The translations under genes were made by a program, and so were the position numbers. A stretch of 64,000 bases of DNA from assembly GCA_964583605.1 (NCBI GenBank), contig CAZOWL010000003.1, positions 1-64,000 of the forward strand, read 5' to 3'. Within the stretch, counting starts at the first letter, position 1, and each line of letters begins with the position of its first letter. The notes beneath the pieces were generated by a model that was not told the origin of the DNA, did not search any database, and saw only the letters and a program-made list of their open reading frames with translations. Positions 32,928-42,323 of this stretch are shown piece after piece. Origin of the DNA: CAZOWL01 sp964583605 (GTDB lineage Bacteria > Pseudomonadota > Gammaproteobacteria > Chromatiales > Chromatiaceae).

Positions 32928-33616
32928 GGCCGATCATCCTTGAACATCCGCCAGCCGCTCAGCATCGTGCTGATCAGGCTCTGGCGCGACATGATGTCCT
33001 CGCGCAGCGCCGCGTAGACGTGCAGCATGACGAAGACGACGATCACCCACATGCCCCAGTGATGCCACATGCGCACGTCCTGGCTCTGACCGGCGAGCGG
33101 GATCAGCCAGCCGAACAGCACGTCTTGCCAGCTGCCGAGCCCCGTCTGCTCGGAGTAGAGCGCGAAGCCCGTCGCGATCATCACCAGGCCACCGACGGTG
33201 ATGATGACGACCATGAACAGGTGGGCCAGCGGGTTGTGGCCGATGTACTTCCTCGGCTCCTGCTCGAGGAAGGCATACCAACGCAGCTCGTGCCAGAGCT
33301 CGCTCCAGAAGCTTCGGCGCCAGAACGGCAGGCTGAAGAGCTGGCGCGAGTAAGGGTTGCCGACGATGGCCCAGTAGAGGCGAAAGATGAAGCCGATCGC
33401 AAAGACATAGGCGGCCGCGAAGTGGGCGAAACGGATGTAGCCCATGACGAAGTGGTCGCTCGCCTCACCGGGCATCGACGGCAGCGGGTTGGCGATCAGG
33501 TAGCCGCTGATCGCCAGCACTGCCATCGCCAACGCGTTGACCCAGTGCCAGACCCGAAGCGGCGCCTGGTAGACATAGACGGCGGTCTGTTTGACCTGAG
33601 GGAGGCTCGTGTTCAT
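32924..33616 (-). CDS. hupC: Ni/Fe-hydrogenase b-type cytochrome subunit
   Basis: A 230-residue membrane cytochrome b that anchors HupSL to the periplasmic side of the membrane and passes electrons to quinone. It has four TM helices: WVNALAMAVLAISGYLIANP, FAHFAAAYVFAIGFIFRLYW, LFMVVIITVGGLVMIATGFAL and WVIVVFVMLHVYAA. Heme-ligand histidines are present in VWHWVN, RFAHFAA, and MLHVYAAL. It begins 4 bases after the hupL stop and overlaps hupD, so the operon is tightly coupled. Confidence 0.94.
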   Translation of the reverse strand: MNTSLPQVKQTAVYVYQAPLRVWHWVNALAMAVLAISGYLIANPLPSMPGEASDHFVMGYIRFAHFAAAYVFAIGFIFRLYWAIVGNPYSRQLFSLPFWRRSFWSELWHELRWYAFLEQEPRKYIGHNPLAHLFMVVIITVGGLVMIATGFALYSEQTGLGSWQDVLFGWLIPLAGQSQDVRMWHHWGMWVIVVFVMLHVYAALREDIMSRQSLISTMLSGWRMFKDDRP

Positions 33617-33620
33617 TGAC

Positions 33621-35411
33621 TCAACGCACCTCGACTCGCGTTAGCTCCTCGCCTTCCGGATCGATGATATGGGCCGCACAGGCGAGACAGGGATCGAAGC
33701 TGTGCAGCACCCGCAGGATCTCCAGCGGCTCATCGGCCTTCGCCAGCGGGACGCCCAGCAGGGCCGCCTCGTAGGCACCGATGTTGCCGGCCTGGTCGCG
33801 CGGCGAGGCGTTCCAGGTCGTCGGCACCACGGCCTGATAGTTGTCGATCTTGCCGTTCTTGATCACGACCCAATGGCCCAGTGCGCCGCGCGGGGCCTCG
33901 GTCGTGCCGACACCGCGCGCCTCCTTCGGCCAGCTCTTGACCTCCCACTTCTCAGTGTTCGCCGTGGCGGTGTCGCCGGCCTTGATGTTGGCGATCAGCT
34001 TGTCATGGAAATAGCGCAGCTTGTGTGCCGCCCAGGAGGCCTCGAGGCCGCGCGCAGCCGTGCGCCCGAGCGCCGAGAAGAGGGCGTCGACCGGAAGATC
34101 CAGATCGGTGAGCACCTTCTCGACCGGCTCCTTGAACTCCGGGATGCCCCTGGCATAGCCGATCACCCAGCGCGCCAGCGGCCCGACCTCCATCGCATGG
34201 CCGCGCCAGCGCGGGGCCTTGACCCAAGAGTACTTGGCCCGCTCATCGAGGACGAGGATCTTGCGCTGGCTCCCCTCGGTCTTCGGGCCGAGCGTGAAGT
34301 TGGGCTCGGTCACCCCGTCCCAGGGATGAAGGCCACGGCTCTCATCGTCGTAATCGAACCAAGAATGAGTGACGAGCTCCTGGATCTGCTCCGGGTCGGT
34401 CAGGTCGACCTCGTGGACCTCGCCCAGGTTGCCGTTGATGATGGCCCCGCGTGGCAGGAGCAGGTTGTCGGCAGAGTCGTCGTTCGCGTGTTCCGGGATG
34501 TCACCGTAGGACAGCACTGCTTGCCCGCTCAGGCCCCCGCCATAGGTCCAATCCTTGTAGAAGCCGGCGATCGCGAGCAGGTCCGGGAGGTAGACCTTGT
34601 CGATGAACTCAATCGTCTGATCGATGATCCCGCTCATCATGTTGAGCCGTTCCATGTTGACGGCCCCGACGGCCCCGGTGTCCGAGACATTGATCGAGCA
34701 GGGCACGCCACCGACGAGCCAGTTCGGGTGCGGGTTCTTCCCGCCGTAGATGGTATGGATCTTGACGATCTCCTTCTGGAAATCGAGGGCCTCCAGGTAG
34801 TGCGCCACGGCCATCAGGTTGGCCTCCGGCGGGAGGCGATAGGCCGGGCTGCCCCAGTAGCCGTTCTTGAAGGGGCCAAGCTGGCCCATCGCGACGAAGC
34901 GCTTCAGCCGCTCCTGGATTTCGCGGAAATAGCCCGGCGAGGACTTGGGCCAAGCGCTGATGCTCTGGGCGAGCTCGCTCGTCGCTTTCGGGTCGGCGTT
35001 GAGCGCCGAGACGACATCGACCCAGTCGAGCGCATGCAGGTGATAGAAATGGACCAGATGGTCCTGTGCCTGCAGAGTCAACTGCATGATGTTGCGGATC
35101 GTGTTGGCGTTCTCCGGGATCGGGATACCGAGCGCGTTCTCAACGGCCCGCACCGAGGTAAGCGCATGAGTCCCGGTGCAGACACCACAGATCCGCTGCG
35201 TGAAGGCCCAAGCATCGCGCGGGTCGCGCCCGCGCAGGATGAGCTCCAGACCGCGCCACATGGTCCCGGAGCTGACCGCATTGCGTATCACATTGTCGGC
35301 GTCGAGATTGACCTCGCAGCGCAGGTGACCCTCGATACGGGTCACCGGGTCGACGACGAGGCGCTTGCCCGAGTTATCAAGCTGAAAACCATTCGGCGTC
35401 GCGACACTCAT
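33621..35411 (-). CDS. hupL: Uptake [NiFe]-hydrogenase large subunit
   Basis: The 596-residue catalytic subunit, of normal length for group 1 uptake enzymes. It binds the NiFe site through RICGVCTGTHAL (about residue 75) and DPCLACAAH near the C terminus. The terminal extension after that histidine (IIDPEGEELTRVEVR) is the part HupD would remove. It oxidises H2 with HupS in the periplasm. The ATG overlaps the hupS stop by 4 bases. All cysteine ligands are present, so the enzyme should be functional. Confidence 0.97.
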   Translation of the reverse strand: MSVATPNGFQLDNSGKRLVVDPVTRIEGHLRCEVNLDADNVIRNAVSSGTMWRGLELILRGRDPRDAWAFTQRICGVCTGTHALTSVRAVENALGIPIPENANTIRNIMQLTLQAQDHLVHFYHLHALDWVDVVSALNADPKATSELAQSISAWPKSSPGYFREIQERLKRFVAMGQLGPFKNGYWGSPAYRLPPEANLMAVAHYLEALDFQKEIVKIHTIYGGKNPHPNWLVGGVPCSINVSDTGAVGAVNMERLNMMSGIIDQTIEFIDKVYLPDLLAIAGFYKDWTYGGGLSGQAVLSYGDIPEHANDDSADNLLLPRGAIINGNLGEVHEVDLTDPEQIQELVTHSWFDYDDESRGLHPWDGVTEPNFTLGPKTEGSQRKILVLDERAKYSWVKAPRWRGHAMEVGPLARWVIGYARGIPEFKEPVEKVLTDLDLPVDALFSALGRTAARGLEASWAAHKLRYFHDKLIANIKAGDTATANTEKWEVKSWPKEARGVGTTEAPRGALGHWVVIKNGKIDNYQAVVPTTWNASPRDQAGNIGAYEAALLGVPLAKADEPLEILRVLHSFDPCLACAAHIIDPEGEELTRVEVR

Positions 35412-36505
35412 ACCGCTTCATCCCCTTGCTTCTGTTGCTGCTTCTTCTGCTGAACGCGCTTGATGCCGCTGACGACGGCATGCCCCGCGATCGCCGCCCC
35501 GACACCGGTGGCAACCGCGATGCCGGTCTTGTCGGCATTGGCCTCGACGCCGAACACGTGCGTGTCGGTCACGTGCTGATAGAAGCTGCCCTTGTCCCAG
35601 AACCCGTCCTCAGAGCAGCCGATGCAACCATGACCGGATTGGATCGGGAAGGAGACGCCCTCGTTCCAACGCACCGTCGAGCAGGCGTTGTAGGTCGTCG
35701 GACCCTTGCAGCCCATCTTGTAGAGACAATAGCCCCGGCGCGCGCCCTCGTCGTCCCAGGCCTCGACGAACTGCCCGGCGTCGAAGTGCGGCCGGCGATA
35801 GCATTTGTCGTGAATCCGCTGCCCGTAGAACATCTTGGGCCGGCCCTGACGGTCGAGCGGCGGCAGCTGCTCGAAGGTCAGCATATAGGTCAGCACACCG
35901 GTCATGACCTCGGGGATCGGCGGACAGCCGGGCACCTTGATCACCGGCTTGTCGCGAACGAGCTCATGGACGGGAGTCGCCCGGGTCGGGTTCGGGCGCG
36001 CCGCCTGGACGCAGCCCCAGGACGCACAGGAGCCCCAGGCAACCACGGCCTTGGCATCGGCGGCCATCTCCTGGAGCTGATCGATGAACGGACGGCCAGC
36101 GACAAAGCAGCTCATGCCGTCTTGATTCAACGGGGCATTGCCCTCGACGGCGAGGAGATAGTTCCCGGCGTGCTTGTCGCGCGTCTCGTCAAGGATCTCC
36201 TCGGCCTGATGCCCGGCCGCAGCCATGATCAGGCCCTGGTAGTCGAGCGAGATCATCGACAGGACCACATCGGAGACCAACGGATGGGCGGAGCGGATGA
36301 AGGCCTCGGAGCAGCAGGTGCACTCCAGGCCGTGCAGCCAGATCACCGGGATGCGCGGCTTGGTCTCCATCGCCGTGGCGATACGGCCGGCGAAGGTGGG
36401 CGCCAGCCCCAGCGCGGTCGCACTCAGGCTGCAGAACTTGAGGAAGCTGCGGCGGGAGATCCCCTGTCGCCGCATCACCTCGTAGTAGGTCTCGGTCGGT
36501 GGCAT
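35408..36505 (-). CDS. hupS: Uptake [NiFe]-hydrogenase small subunit
   Basis: A 365-residue iron-sulfur subunit exported by the Tat path together with HupL. The signal has RRSFLKFCSLSATALGLAP. Mature motifs include WLHGLECTCCSEAF for the proximal cluster, VVAWGSCASWGCV, KVPGCPPIPEV, and GHGCIGCSEDGFWD for the distal clusters. A C-terminal hydrophobic helix (IAVATGVGAAIAGHAVV) anchors it in the membrane next to HupC. It is the first gene of hupSLCDH; its promoter lies in the 311-base gap shared with the pentapeptide gene. The hyp assembly genes are not in the window. Confidence 0.96.
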   Translation of the reverse strand: MPPTETYYEVMRRQGISRRSFLKFCSLSATALGLAPTFAGRIATAMETKPRIPVIWLHGLECTCCSEAFIRSAHPLVSDVVLSMISLDYQGLIMAAAGHQAEEILDETRDKHAGNYLLAVEGNAPLNQDGMSCFVAGRPFIDQLQEMAADAKAVVAWGSCASWGCVQAARPNPTRATPVHELVRDKPVIKVPGCPPIPEVMTGVLTYMLTFEQLPPLDRQGRPKMFYGQRIHDKCYRRPHFDAGQFVEAWDDEGARRGYCLYKMGCKGPTTYNACSTVRWNEGVSFPIQSGHGCIGCSEDGFWDKGSFYQHVTDTHVFGVEANADKTGIAVATGVGAAIAGHAVVSGIKRVQQKKQQQKQGDEAV

Positions 36506-36816
36506 CTAAGGTCCTCGAGGGTCGCCAGGTTGGTCCGCGTTGATCTGCGCGCCATGACATCTGTCAATGACAGGCTATGAGTTTGGTTTTTCAGCCATTG
36601 TGAGCGAAAGCCCAAAGACCTACAATCTCTGTGGCATTAATTAGTTATCTAACCAACTACGAATATTGTGGCCTTCAGCGACGGCGCGGATCGGGTGAGC
36701 GACGGTGTTTTCTGGTAGATTGTGTGCGCAGACGAGATCCGAGCGACGCCCTCGTTGAGCCTAGCGCAAGGCGCGGGCGCAGAGACTTATTGCACTCAAG
36801 GTTGTGCAGGGCCAAG
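36506..36816. promoter_or_regulatory. Divergent intergenic region between hupS and the pentapeptide gene
   Basis: About 310 bases with AT-rich patches (near 36575-36665) in an otherwise GC-rich sequence, fitting promoters for both directions. I could not find a clean sigma-54 or other named box. No gene is supported. Confidence 0.4.
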
Positions 36817-37671
36817 ATGATCGAGATCAGACACAAGACGACCGGTGAGGTGATTGGGCAGATCGACGGGGATTCGCTGGTACGGGCGGACCTCAGGGAG
36901 ATGAGCCTGAATGGCGCCGATCTCCGCGGTGCGGACCTCCGCGGGGCCGATCTGGAGCTGACCGATCTGGCCGACGCCGACCTGCGCGAGGCGCAGCTCG
37001 CCGGCGCCCTGCTCGGCGGTGCGCAATTGATCGCCGCCGATCTGCGCGGCGCGGACCTGAGTCATGCCCGCCTTGGTGCCGAGCGCCACTCCGGGGCGAC
37101 GCTCTTGAGTGGCGCCAAGCTGGCCGGCGCCAAGCTGACCGGCGCGGATCTGCGCCATGCCGAGGTGCACAAGGCCGACCTCGAAGGGGCCGACCTAAGC
37201 CATGCCGATCTGCGCGGCACCGATTTCCACGGCAGTAATCTCCGCCGCATCGTCGCGCACCGTGCCCTCTTCATCAAGGCAAACCTGCGCGAGGTCGACC
37301 TCAGTGACGCCGATCTAAGGGACTGCCATTTGAACGACGCCAATCTGGCGCTCGCCAAATTGCACCGCGCCGATCTCTCGAGCAAGCACCCGGGCGGCTT
37401 CACCGTCATAAACCTGGCCAATCTCGAGGGGGCCGACCTGCACGGCGCCAATCTCCGCCATGTACTGGCTCAGGACGCCAACATGCGCCATGCGAACCTG
37501 ACCGACGTCGACCTCAGAGACGCCGTCCTCGGCGGGGCGATCCTGCGCCGTGCCGATGTGACCAATGCCGACTTCGCCGGTGTCGAGCTCGCCAGCGTCA
37601 CGATGGAGTTCGCGAACTTCTCCAAGGCGCGCAACGCCGCGATCCCCCCGTATAAGAAGAATCTACGCTGA
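36817..37671 (+). CDS. Pentapeptide-repeat protein
   Basis: A 284-residue protein made almost wholly of A(D/N)LXX repeats, from about residue 25 to 265 (for example GADLRGADLRGADLELTDL, and HADLRGTDFHGSNL), which fold into a right-handed four-sided beta helix. The first 20 residues (MIEIRHKTTGEVIGQIDGDS) are a small cap often seen ahead of such repeats. The start at 36817 follows an AGGG site; reading upstream to 36631 adds unrelated residues. No signal peptide, so cytoplasmic. Roles for the family range from DNA-mimicry (gyrase protection) to membrane association; none can be singled out here. Confidence 0.9.
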   Translation: MIEIRHKTTGEVIGQIDGDSLVRADLREMSLNGADLRGADLRGADLELTDLADADLREAQLAGALLGGAQLIAADLRGADLSHARLGAERHSGATLLSGAKLAGAKLTGADLRHAEVHKADLEGADLSHADLRGTDFHGSNLRRIVAHRALFIKANLREVDLSDADLRDCHLNDANLALAKLHRADLSSKHPGGFTVINLANLEGADLHGANLRHVLAQDANMRHANLTDVDLRDAVLGGAILRRADVTNADFAGVELASVTMEFANFSKARNAAIPPYKKNLR

Positions 37672-37688
37672 GAGAGGTCGCGGGTGGT

Positions 37689-37740
37689 CCGCGCAGCGGA
37701 CCCTACCTCGCTGCGTCTAATGGCCCGCGCAGCGGACCCT
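37689..37740. repeat. Two direct copies of an AGCGGACCCT-type repeat
   Basis: CCGCGCAGCGGACCCT occurs at 37689-37704 and 37725-37740. It shares its core with the palindrome at 14314-14369, so it belongs to that dispersed family. It lies between two convergent genes. Confidence 0.7.
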
Positions 37741-37761
37741 GCGGCGCCTGCAATGCCAGCC

Positions 37762-39843
37762 CTAGCTCTGGGACGGGATGGCGAGCCGTTGCAGGAGCGT
37801 AGATAGGGTGACTGGCTTGACGAGATGATCGTCGAAGCCGGCCGCCTCGGCGTTGCGGCGATCGCTTTGCTGACCCCAGCCGGTCAGCGCGATGAGGCGC
37901 ATCGCCCGGCCCCAGGGCTCGCGGCGCAGCCGGCGACAGACCTCGTAGCCGTCGAGCTTGGGCATACCGATGTCTAGGATCGCGATCTGCGGGCGATGGC
38001 GGTCGGCCGCGGCGAGTGCCTCCTCGCCATCACGCGCCGTCACGACCTGCTGACCCGCGGCCTCGAGCAGCATCACCAACGAATCCACGATATCGGGATT
38101 GTCATCGGCGACCAGGATGCGCAGCGGGCCGGCCGGTGCGGGCGGAGCCTGATCGCCCTCAACGGGCGGCAGCGGGCGGGCCTCGGCCACCGGCAGGCGC
38201 ACGAGGAACTCGCTGCCCCGCCCTAGGCCGGCGCTGCAGGCCTCGAGCTCGCCGCCATGCATCCTGACCAGGCCCTGCGCGAGCGAGAGGCCGATGCCGA
38301 GCCCGCCGTGTCCCGCCCCATTAGCGGCACCGATCTGCGTGAATATCTCGAACAGCCGCGGCAGGTCCTCAGCGGCAATGCCACGGCCGGTGTCGCGCAC
38401 GCGGACCAGGATCTCGGCGCCGTCGCGCCCGGCGCTGAGGTGGATCTGCCCCCCAGCCGCCGTGTACTTGCTCGCATTGTTGAGCAGGTTCAGGAACACC
38501 TGCGCCAGGCGCACCGGGTCGGCGTCGAGCGGGATGGCCTCATCCGGCAAGGCGACCGTCAATCTGTGTCCGGCGCCCTCGATGTGCGGACGGGCGCCCT
38601 CGACGGCCGCCTCGACCACGCTCGTGAGCGTGACGCGCTCGCGGCGCAGCTCGAGCCGGCCGCGCGTGATGCGGCTGACATCGAGCAGGTCATCGATGAG
38701 GCGCACGAGATTCTTCAGCTGCCGCTCGATGATGGCCTCGGCGGCCAGGGCCTTCGGATTGGTGGTGCCCTGGAGCCTCAGGATGCCGATTGCGTTGGCG
38801 ATCGGTGCGAGCGGATTGCGCAGCTCGTGGGCGAGCGTGGCGAGAAACTCGTCCTTGCGCCGGGCGGCCTCGCGCAGGGCCTCCTCGGCACGCTTGCGGG
38901 ACGTGATGTCGTGCACGAGCAGGACACCGCCATACGACTCGCCGTCGACCTTCAGGATCGCGTTCGAGCAGGATACCTGCACCGGCGTGCCGTCCTTGCG
39001 GAAGAACTGCGTCTCGTAGTCGCGAATGCTCTCGCCGTGGCTGTAGAGGCTGCAGAGTGGGCACTCCTCATGCGGGTAAGGCCGGCCGTCACTGTGGTGA
39101 TGGTGCAGCAGCGCATGCAGGTCTTCGCCACTGAGCTCGTCGCCGGCATAGCCGAAGATCCGCTCGCCCTCGGCGTTGGACTGCGTGATCCGACCTGCCC
39201 GATCGGTGACGAAGATCGCCTCAGCGGCGCAGAGCGTGATGGCCTCGGTGAGGCGCAACTGCCGCTCGAGCGCCTCCTCCGCCTGCTTGCGCGCCGTGAT
39301 GTCGGTGACCACGCAACGGTATTCGGGACCCTCTGCCCCGATAGGATCGCCGCGATTGATCTCAACCTGCACCCAGATACTCTGCCCCTCAGGCCGCTTC
39401 AGGCGCAGCTCGCAGGCCTGCCTCTCATCGCAGCCGCGGACCTCGCGGCGATGCAGATAGAAGCGGTCCTGGCATTCCGGTGCGATGAGGTCGCTGAAGC
39501 GCTTGCCCCGCAGGTAGGCGCGCTCGCGGCCGAGCAGGCTCGCGGCCATCAGATTGGCCTCGCGGATCGTCGTGTCGGCAGCGAGCGTCAGATAGCCGAC
39601 CGGGGCGAAGTCGTAGAGATCCCTAGCGCGATCGCGCGACTCGGCAAGCTCACGCTGGGCCTGCAGCAGGTGCTCATTCTGCATCGCGAGCTCGATCTGA
39701 TGGACCTGCAGCTCGTGCACGAGCCGCCGGATCTCTTCATCCGTCATCTGGGCGAGATCCGTCGGCGAGAGCCCCACCGCCGCCTCGGTACGCGCGCGCA
39801 GGGTCGTCGGTGATGTCCGATGGCAATTGTCGTCGGCGATCAT
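37762..39843 (-). CDS. PAS-containing hybrid histidine kinase
   Basis: A 693-residue soluble sensor kinase. An N-terminal helix region (IRRLVHELQVHQIELAMQNEHLLQ) leads into two or three PAS domains, including YDFAPVGYLTLAADTTIREAN and the CAAEAIFVTDRAGRITQSN block, each with PAC-like ends. HisKA follows with the histidine in TLAHELRNPLAPI near residue 338, then a HATPase (NLLNNASKY, DTGRGIA, GLGIGLSLA) and a C-terminal receiver with its aspartate in IAILDIGMPKLDGYEV near 622. No TM segment, so it senses a cytoplasmic cue. A GAF-domain remnant lies directly upstream; it may once have been the N terminus of the same protein. Confidence 0.92.
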   Translation of the reverse strand: MIADDNCHRTSPTTLRARTEAAVGLSPTDLAQMTDEEIRRLVHELQVHQIELAMQNEHLLQAQRELAESRDRARDLYDFAPVGYLTLAADTTIREANLMAASLLGRERAYLRGKRFSDLIAPECQDRFYLHRREVRGCDERQACELRLKRPEGQSIWVQVEINRGDPIGAEGPEYRCVVTDITARKQAEEALERQLRLTEAITLCAAEAIFVTDRAGRITQSNAEGERIFGYAGDELSGEDLHALLHHHHSDGRPYPHEECPLCSLYSHGESIRDYETQFFRKDGTPVQVSCSNAILKVDGESYGGVLLVHDITSRKRAEEALREAARRKDEFLATLAHELRNPLAPIANAIGILRLQGTTNPKALAAEAIIERQLKNLVRLIDDLLDVSRITRGRLELRRERVTLTSVVEAAVEGARPHIEGAGHRLTVALPDEAIPLDADPVRLAQVFLNLLNNASKYTAAGGQIHLSAGRDGAEILVRVRDTGRGIAAEDLPRLFEIFTQIGAANGAGHGGLGIGLSLAQGLVRMHGGELEACSAGLGRGSEFLVRLPVAEARPLPPVEGDQAPPAPAGPLRILVADDNPDIVDSLVMLLEAAGQQVVTARDGEEALAAADRHRPQIAILDIGMPKLDGYEVCRRLRREPWGRAMRLIALTGWGQQSDRRNAEAAGFDDHLVKPVTLSTLLQRLAIPSQS

Positions 39844-40438
39844 AACGAGATTGGGTTCCGATCATCGGGGATGGCGCCACGCGACTGACCGCTATCCCTT
39901 GCAGGCCTATCCGGTGCAGGCCGTGCCGCCCGCACACGCCACGGCAACCGGCCTCCGTCAGGGCCATCTGCGTCGGTGTATCGCCCAAGGCCCAGCTCGT
40001 GACGATGTCCTCGATCTCGGCACGCTCGCCGCGGCGCAGGGTCTTCTCGAGTAGACCCTGATCGCACCGCAGATGCTCCCAGAGCCCGAGACACGGATCC
40101 GGGCAACCGCGCTCGACGACACCCGGCAGGTCTCCCGCCGCGAGGTCCAAGTTCTGAATATAGCCCATATCGGCCTGGCCGATCAGGATGGCCGCGTCGA
40201 GCACATGCTCGAGGATGCCACCGATCCCGTCGCCGCGCAGGCAGCGGCTGCCGATCTCATGCGGGCGATTCATCGTCTCCAGATCCGCGGCCAGGCGTTC
40301 CTTCGCGACCGCCAGATCCTGCTCGGCGCGCTTGACGGCATTGACGTCGACGACGCTCGGTGGCGCGAAGCGCGCGATCAGGTCGAGCTTGGTGAAGGGC
40401 GGGTGCTTGAGCACGTCTTGGACCGAGAAGACCGGCAT
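39844..40438 (-). pseudogene. GAF-domain remnant upstream of the hybrid kinase
   Basis: The reading MPVFSVQDVLKHPPFTKLDL leads to LETMNRPHEIGSRCLRGDGI and ILEHVLDAAILIGQADMGYI, which is the first half of a GAF domain as found ahead of PAS-kinases. After about EIEDIVTSWALGDTPTQMAL the sequence stops resembling the family and drifts to arginine- and glycine-rich residues, overlapping the kinase start. I take it as a decayed domain or truncated gene. It may still be translated as a short product. Confidence 0.45.
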
Positions 40439-40647
40439 CTCGCGGATCTCCTTGCGGATGCGGTAACCATCGTCAGCGCGAGTGAACCAGCGCTCAAGCC
40501 GCTTCGGGCCGACTCAGTGTAGGGGTCGGCCCGGGTAACCGCACGGCGTCTGGAGAAGGCCGACCGTTCCTTGGCCCTCACCCACGCAGCAGGACACGGA
40601 CACAGGCGACGCCGGTCTGGCCTGCGCCGCAAGATGTGGCCGCGCCC

Positions 40648-41400
40648 CTACGGGCCGACGTTGTCCCAGCGGGGTGTCGGTCGGGGGCTGGAGCGCGCAA
40701 GCCGGGGGCCGCTCGCCACCGTGCGGCGCGGGACCTCCTGGGCGGCGACGGGCTCGCAGTCCGGCCTCGTCGCTTCACGGCCAAAGTAGTGATAGCGCCC
40801 TCGACCGGCCTCCTTGGCCCGGTACATGGCCGCATCGGCCCGGCCGATCAGCTCCTCGGCGCTCACGCCGTCGTCCGGGTACAGGCTCATGCCGATGCTG
40901 GCAGAGGCCGAGACGGCGACCCGGCCGCTTCGATAGGGGCGCTTCAGGGCCTCCAGCAGCCTTTGCGCAATGCTTAAGGCGATCTCGGGTGCATCGAGCG
41001 GGGCGATGAGCAGAACCAGCTCGTCGCCACCGATCCGCGCGACGGTATCGCTCTCGCGGAGGACGCGGCTCGCGCGTGAGGCCGCCTTTTTCAGCACCGC
41101 GTCGCCGACGTGATGCCCGTGTGCGTCGTTGATCAGCTTGAAGCCACCCAGATCGACGAACAGCACCGCCAGGCAGGCGCGGGCGAGGTGAGCCCGGAAT
41201 GCCACAAGCTGCCGTGGGGCCAGATACCGCGACAGCTTGGTGCCGAAGAGCCGGGGCTCCTCCTCGCCGAGCAACGAGGCCGCGGCCGCGTTGATCTCGA
41301 TGATCGTCCCCGTGGCGTCGAGCCTGCAACAGCCGACTGGGAAGCTCTCGCAAACCTTGGCGCCATGACAGGCGGCGTGCTCCGAACGCGTGCGATCCAT
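40648..41400 (-). CDS. PAS-GGDEF diguanylate cyclase with internal deletion
   Basis: The N terminus (start ATG 41400 after GGGGGCGGA) has a PAS-like domain (FPVGCCRLDATGTIIEINAA, then LLGEEEPRLFGTKLSRYL). It runs directly into the middle of a GGDEF domain, LAVLFVDLGGFKLINDAHGH, so the usual D-LTGLPNR lead helix is missing. The active-site loop reads RIGGDEL, with leucine in place of phenylalanine. The end of the GGDEF domain (ASIGMSLYPDDG, EELIGRADAAMYRAK) is intact. A cyclase without its first helix is unlikely to work normally; the protein may be inactive or serve as a c-di-GMP sensor. The last 40 residues are low-complexity. Confidence 0.75.
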   Translation of the reverse strand: MDRTRSEHAACHGAKVCESFPVGCCRLDATGTIIEINAAAASLLGEEEPRLFGTKLSRYLAPRQLVAFRAHLARACLAVLFVDLGGFKLINDAHGHHVGDAVLKKAASRASRVLRESDTVARIGGDELVLLIAPLDAPEIALSIAQRLLEALKRPYRSGRVAVSASASIGMSLYPDDGVSAEELIGRADAAMYRAKEAGRGRYHYFGREATRPDCEPVAAQEVPRRTVASGPRLARSSPRPTPRWDNVGP

Positions 41401-42008
41401 TTCCGCCCCCAAGAGCCTGAAATTGGCGAGAAGAGTCTACTCGCGAGCCGACCACCGACCGCTAGGATGCGCGGCCAGTTCACAAAAAGAGATCGCCTGC
41501 AAGCAGGCGGAGTCCCTGCGGCGAGCACTTCCGGGCGAGCCCCGGTTGTGCTCCTGGATACGCTCCTTGGTCCGCCCATTGGTCCACCAGAAGTCTCCGT
41601 TCATCGTAACGGGTTTGTGGTGCCCCGGAAATTGTGGGCGACCGAAGCAAAGACTGAGTGGTAATACGTAGCGTGCCCGGCGATCGCGACGGCACGGTGG
41701 ATATACCCCATTGCGGCGGGTGAATGCACCCAGCCGATCGCGCGACAGCGCGGAGGAACCGCTCTCGCTCTTGCTGCGATCGACTCGCGATCGACCTGAC
41801 CGCAGGCTTGAGGTCTAGTTGGCAGCCTGATTGCTTGAAGCTGCGTGATAGGACCGTGACCAACCCATTGCCAAATGGTTGCAGCAGGGGCACGGGCCAT
41901 CCGCACGCTGGCGCGCCGCGCAGCCGAGCTGTCTCGGCGATCGCTAGCGCACGCGTGAACGCGATGCGCGTGATGCGCATATGGAATTCATGACCGAGGA
42001 GACGCGTT
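41401..42008. other. Intergenic region without recognised genes
   Basis: About 600 bases. Open frames on both strands here lack good starts and recognisable protein. A promoter for the exported-protein gene at 42009 likely lies at the right end. Nothing else was seen. Confidence 0.35.
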
Positions 42009-42323
42009 ATGCCAAATTTCGCCGCACTGAGCTCAGCCGCACTGATGACCGCAATGCTTCTGGCCTGGTCCGCAAGCGCCGAGACCGTCTATGACGGGCT
42101 GGCTGAGGACAACCCCGATCTGCGCGGCGAGGGGCCGGAGATCCCGATGGACGAGCCAGGCCCGGATCCCGCTGCCGACGTCTACAGCGGCGTCGCGGAG
42201 AACAACCCGGACCTGCCGTCCGACGTCGAGACCACCAAGCCGCCGACCAAAGCGGATCCGGACATTTACGAGGACATCGAGCCCAACCCGGACCTGCGCA
42301 CCGAAGAGCGCGCCAAGCCATAG
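42009..42323 (+). CDS. Exported acidic protein with three NPDL repeats
   Basis: A 104-residue protein with a signal peptide (MPNFAALSSAALMTAMLLAWSASA). The mature part holds three copies of a short motif: TVYDGLAEDNPDLRGE, DVYSGVAENNPDLPSD and DIYEDIEPNPDLRTE, each about 25-40 residues apart and linked by proline-rich acidic spacers. Strong GGAG ribosome-binding site. No family recognised. It looks like a periplasmic or surface low-complexity protein with repeated docking peptides. The next small exported gene follows by about 250 bases. Confidence 0.75.
   Translation: MPNFAALSSAALMTAMLLAWSASAETVYDGLAEDNPDLRGEGPEIPMDEPGPDPAADVYSGVAENNPDLPSDVETTKPPTKADPDIYEDIEPNPDLRTEERAKP

Noticed and set aside
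33669..35453. 594-codon open frame antisense to hupL
   Set aside because: Composition is arginine/valine/aspartate-rich without motifs, and it mirrors the codon pattern of the well-supported hupL gene.
35426..36580. 384-codon open frame antisense to hupS
   Set aside because: Shadow of hupS; no recognisable protein and no ribosome-binding site.
38257..39813. 518-codon open frame antisense to the hybrid kinase
   Set aside because: Shadow of a clear kinase gene; repetitive Leu/Ala/Arg-rich sequence.
41480..41980. 166-codon minus-strand reading
   Set aside because: No motif, no good start, random-looking residues.
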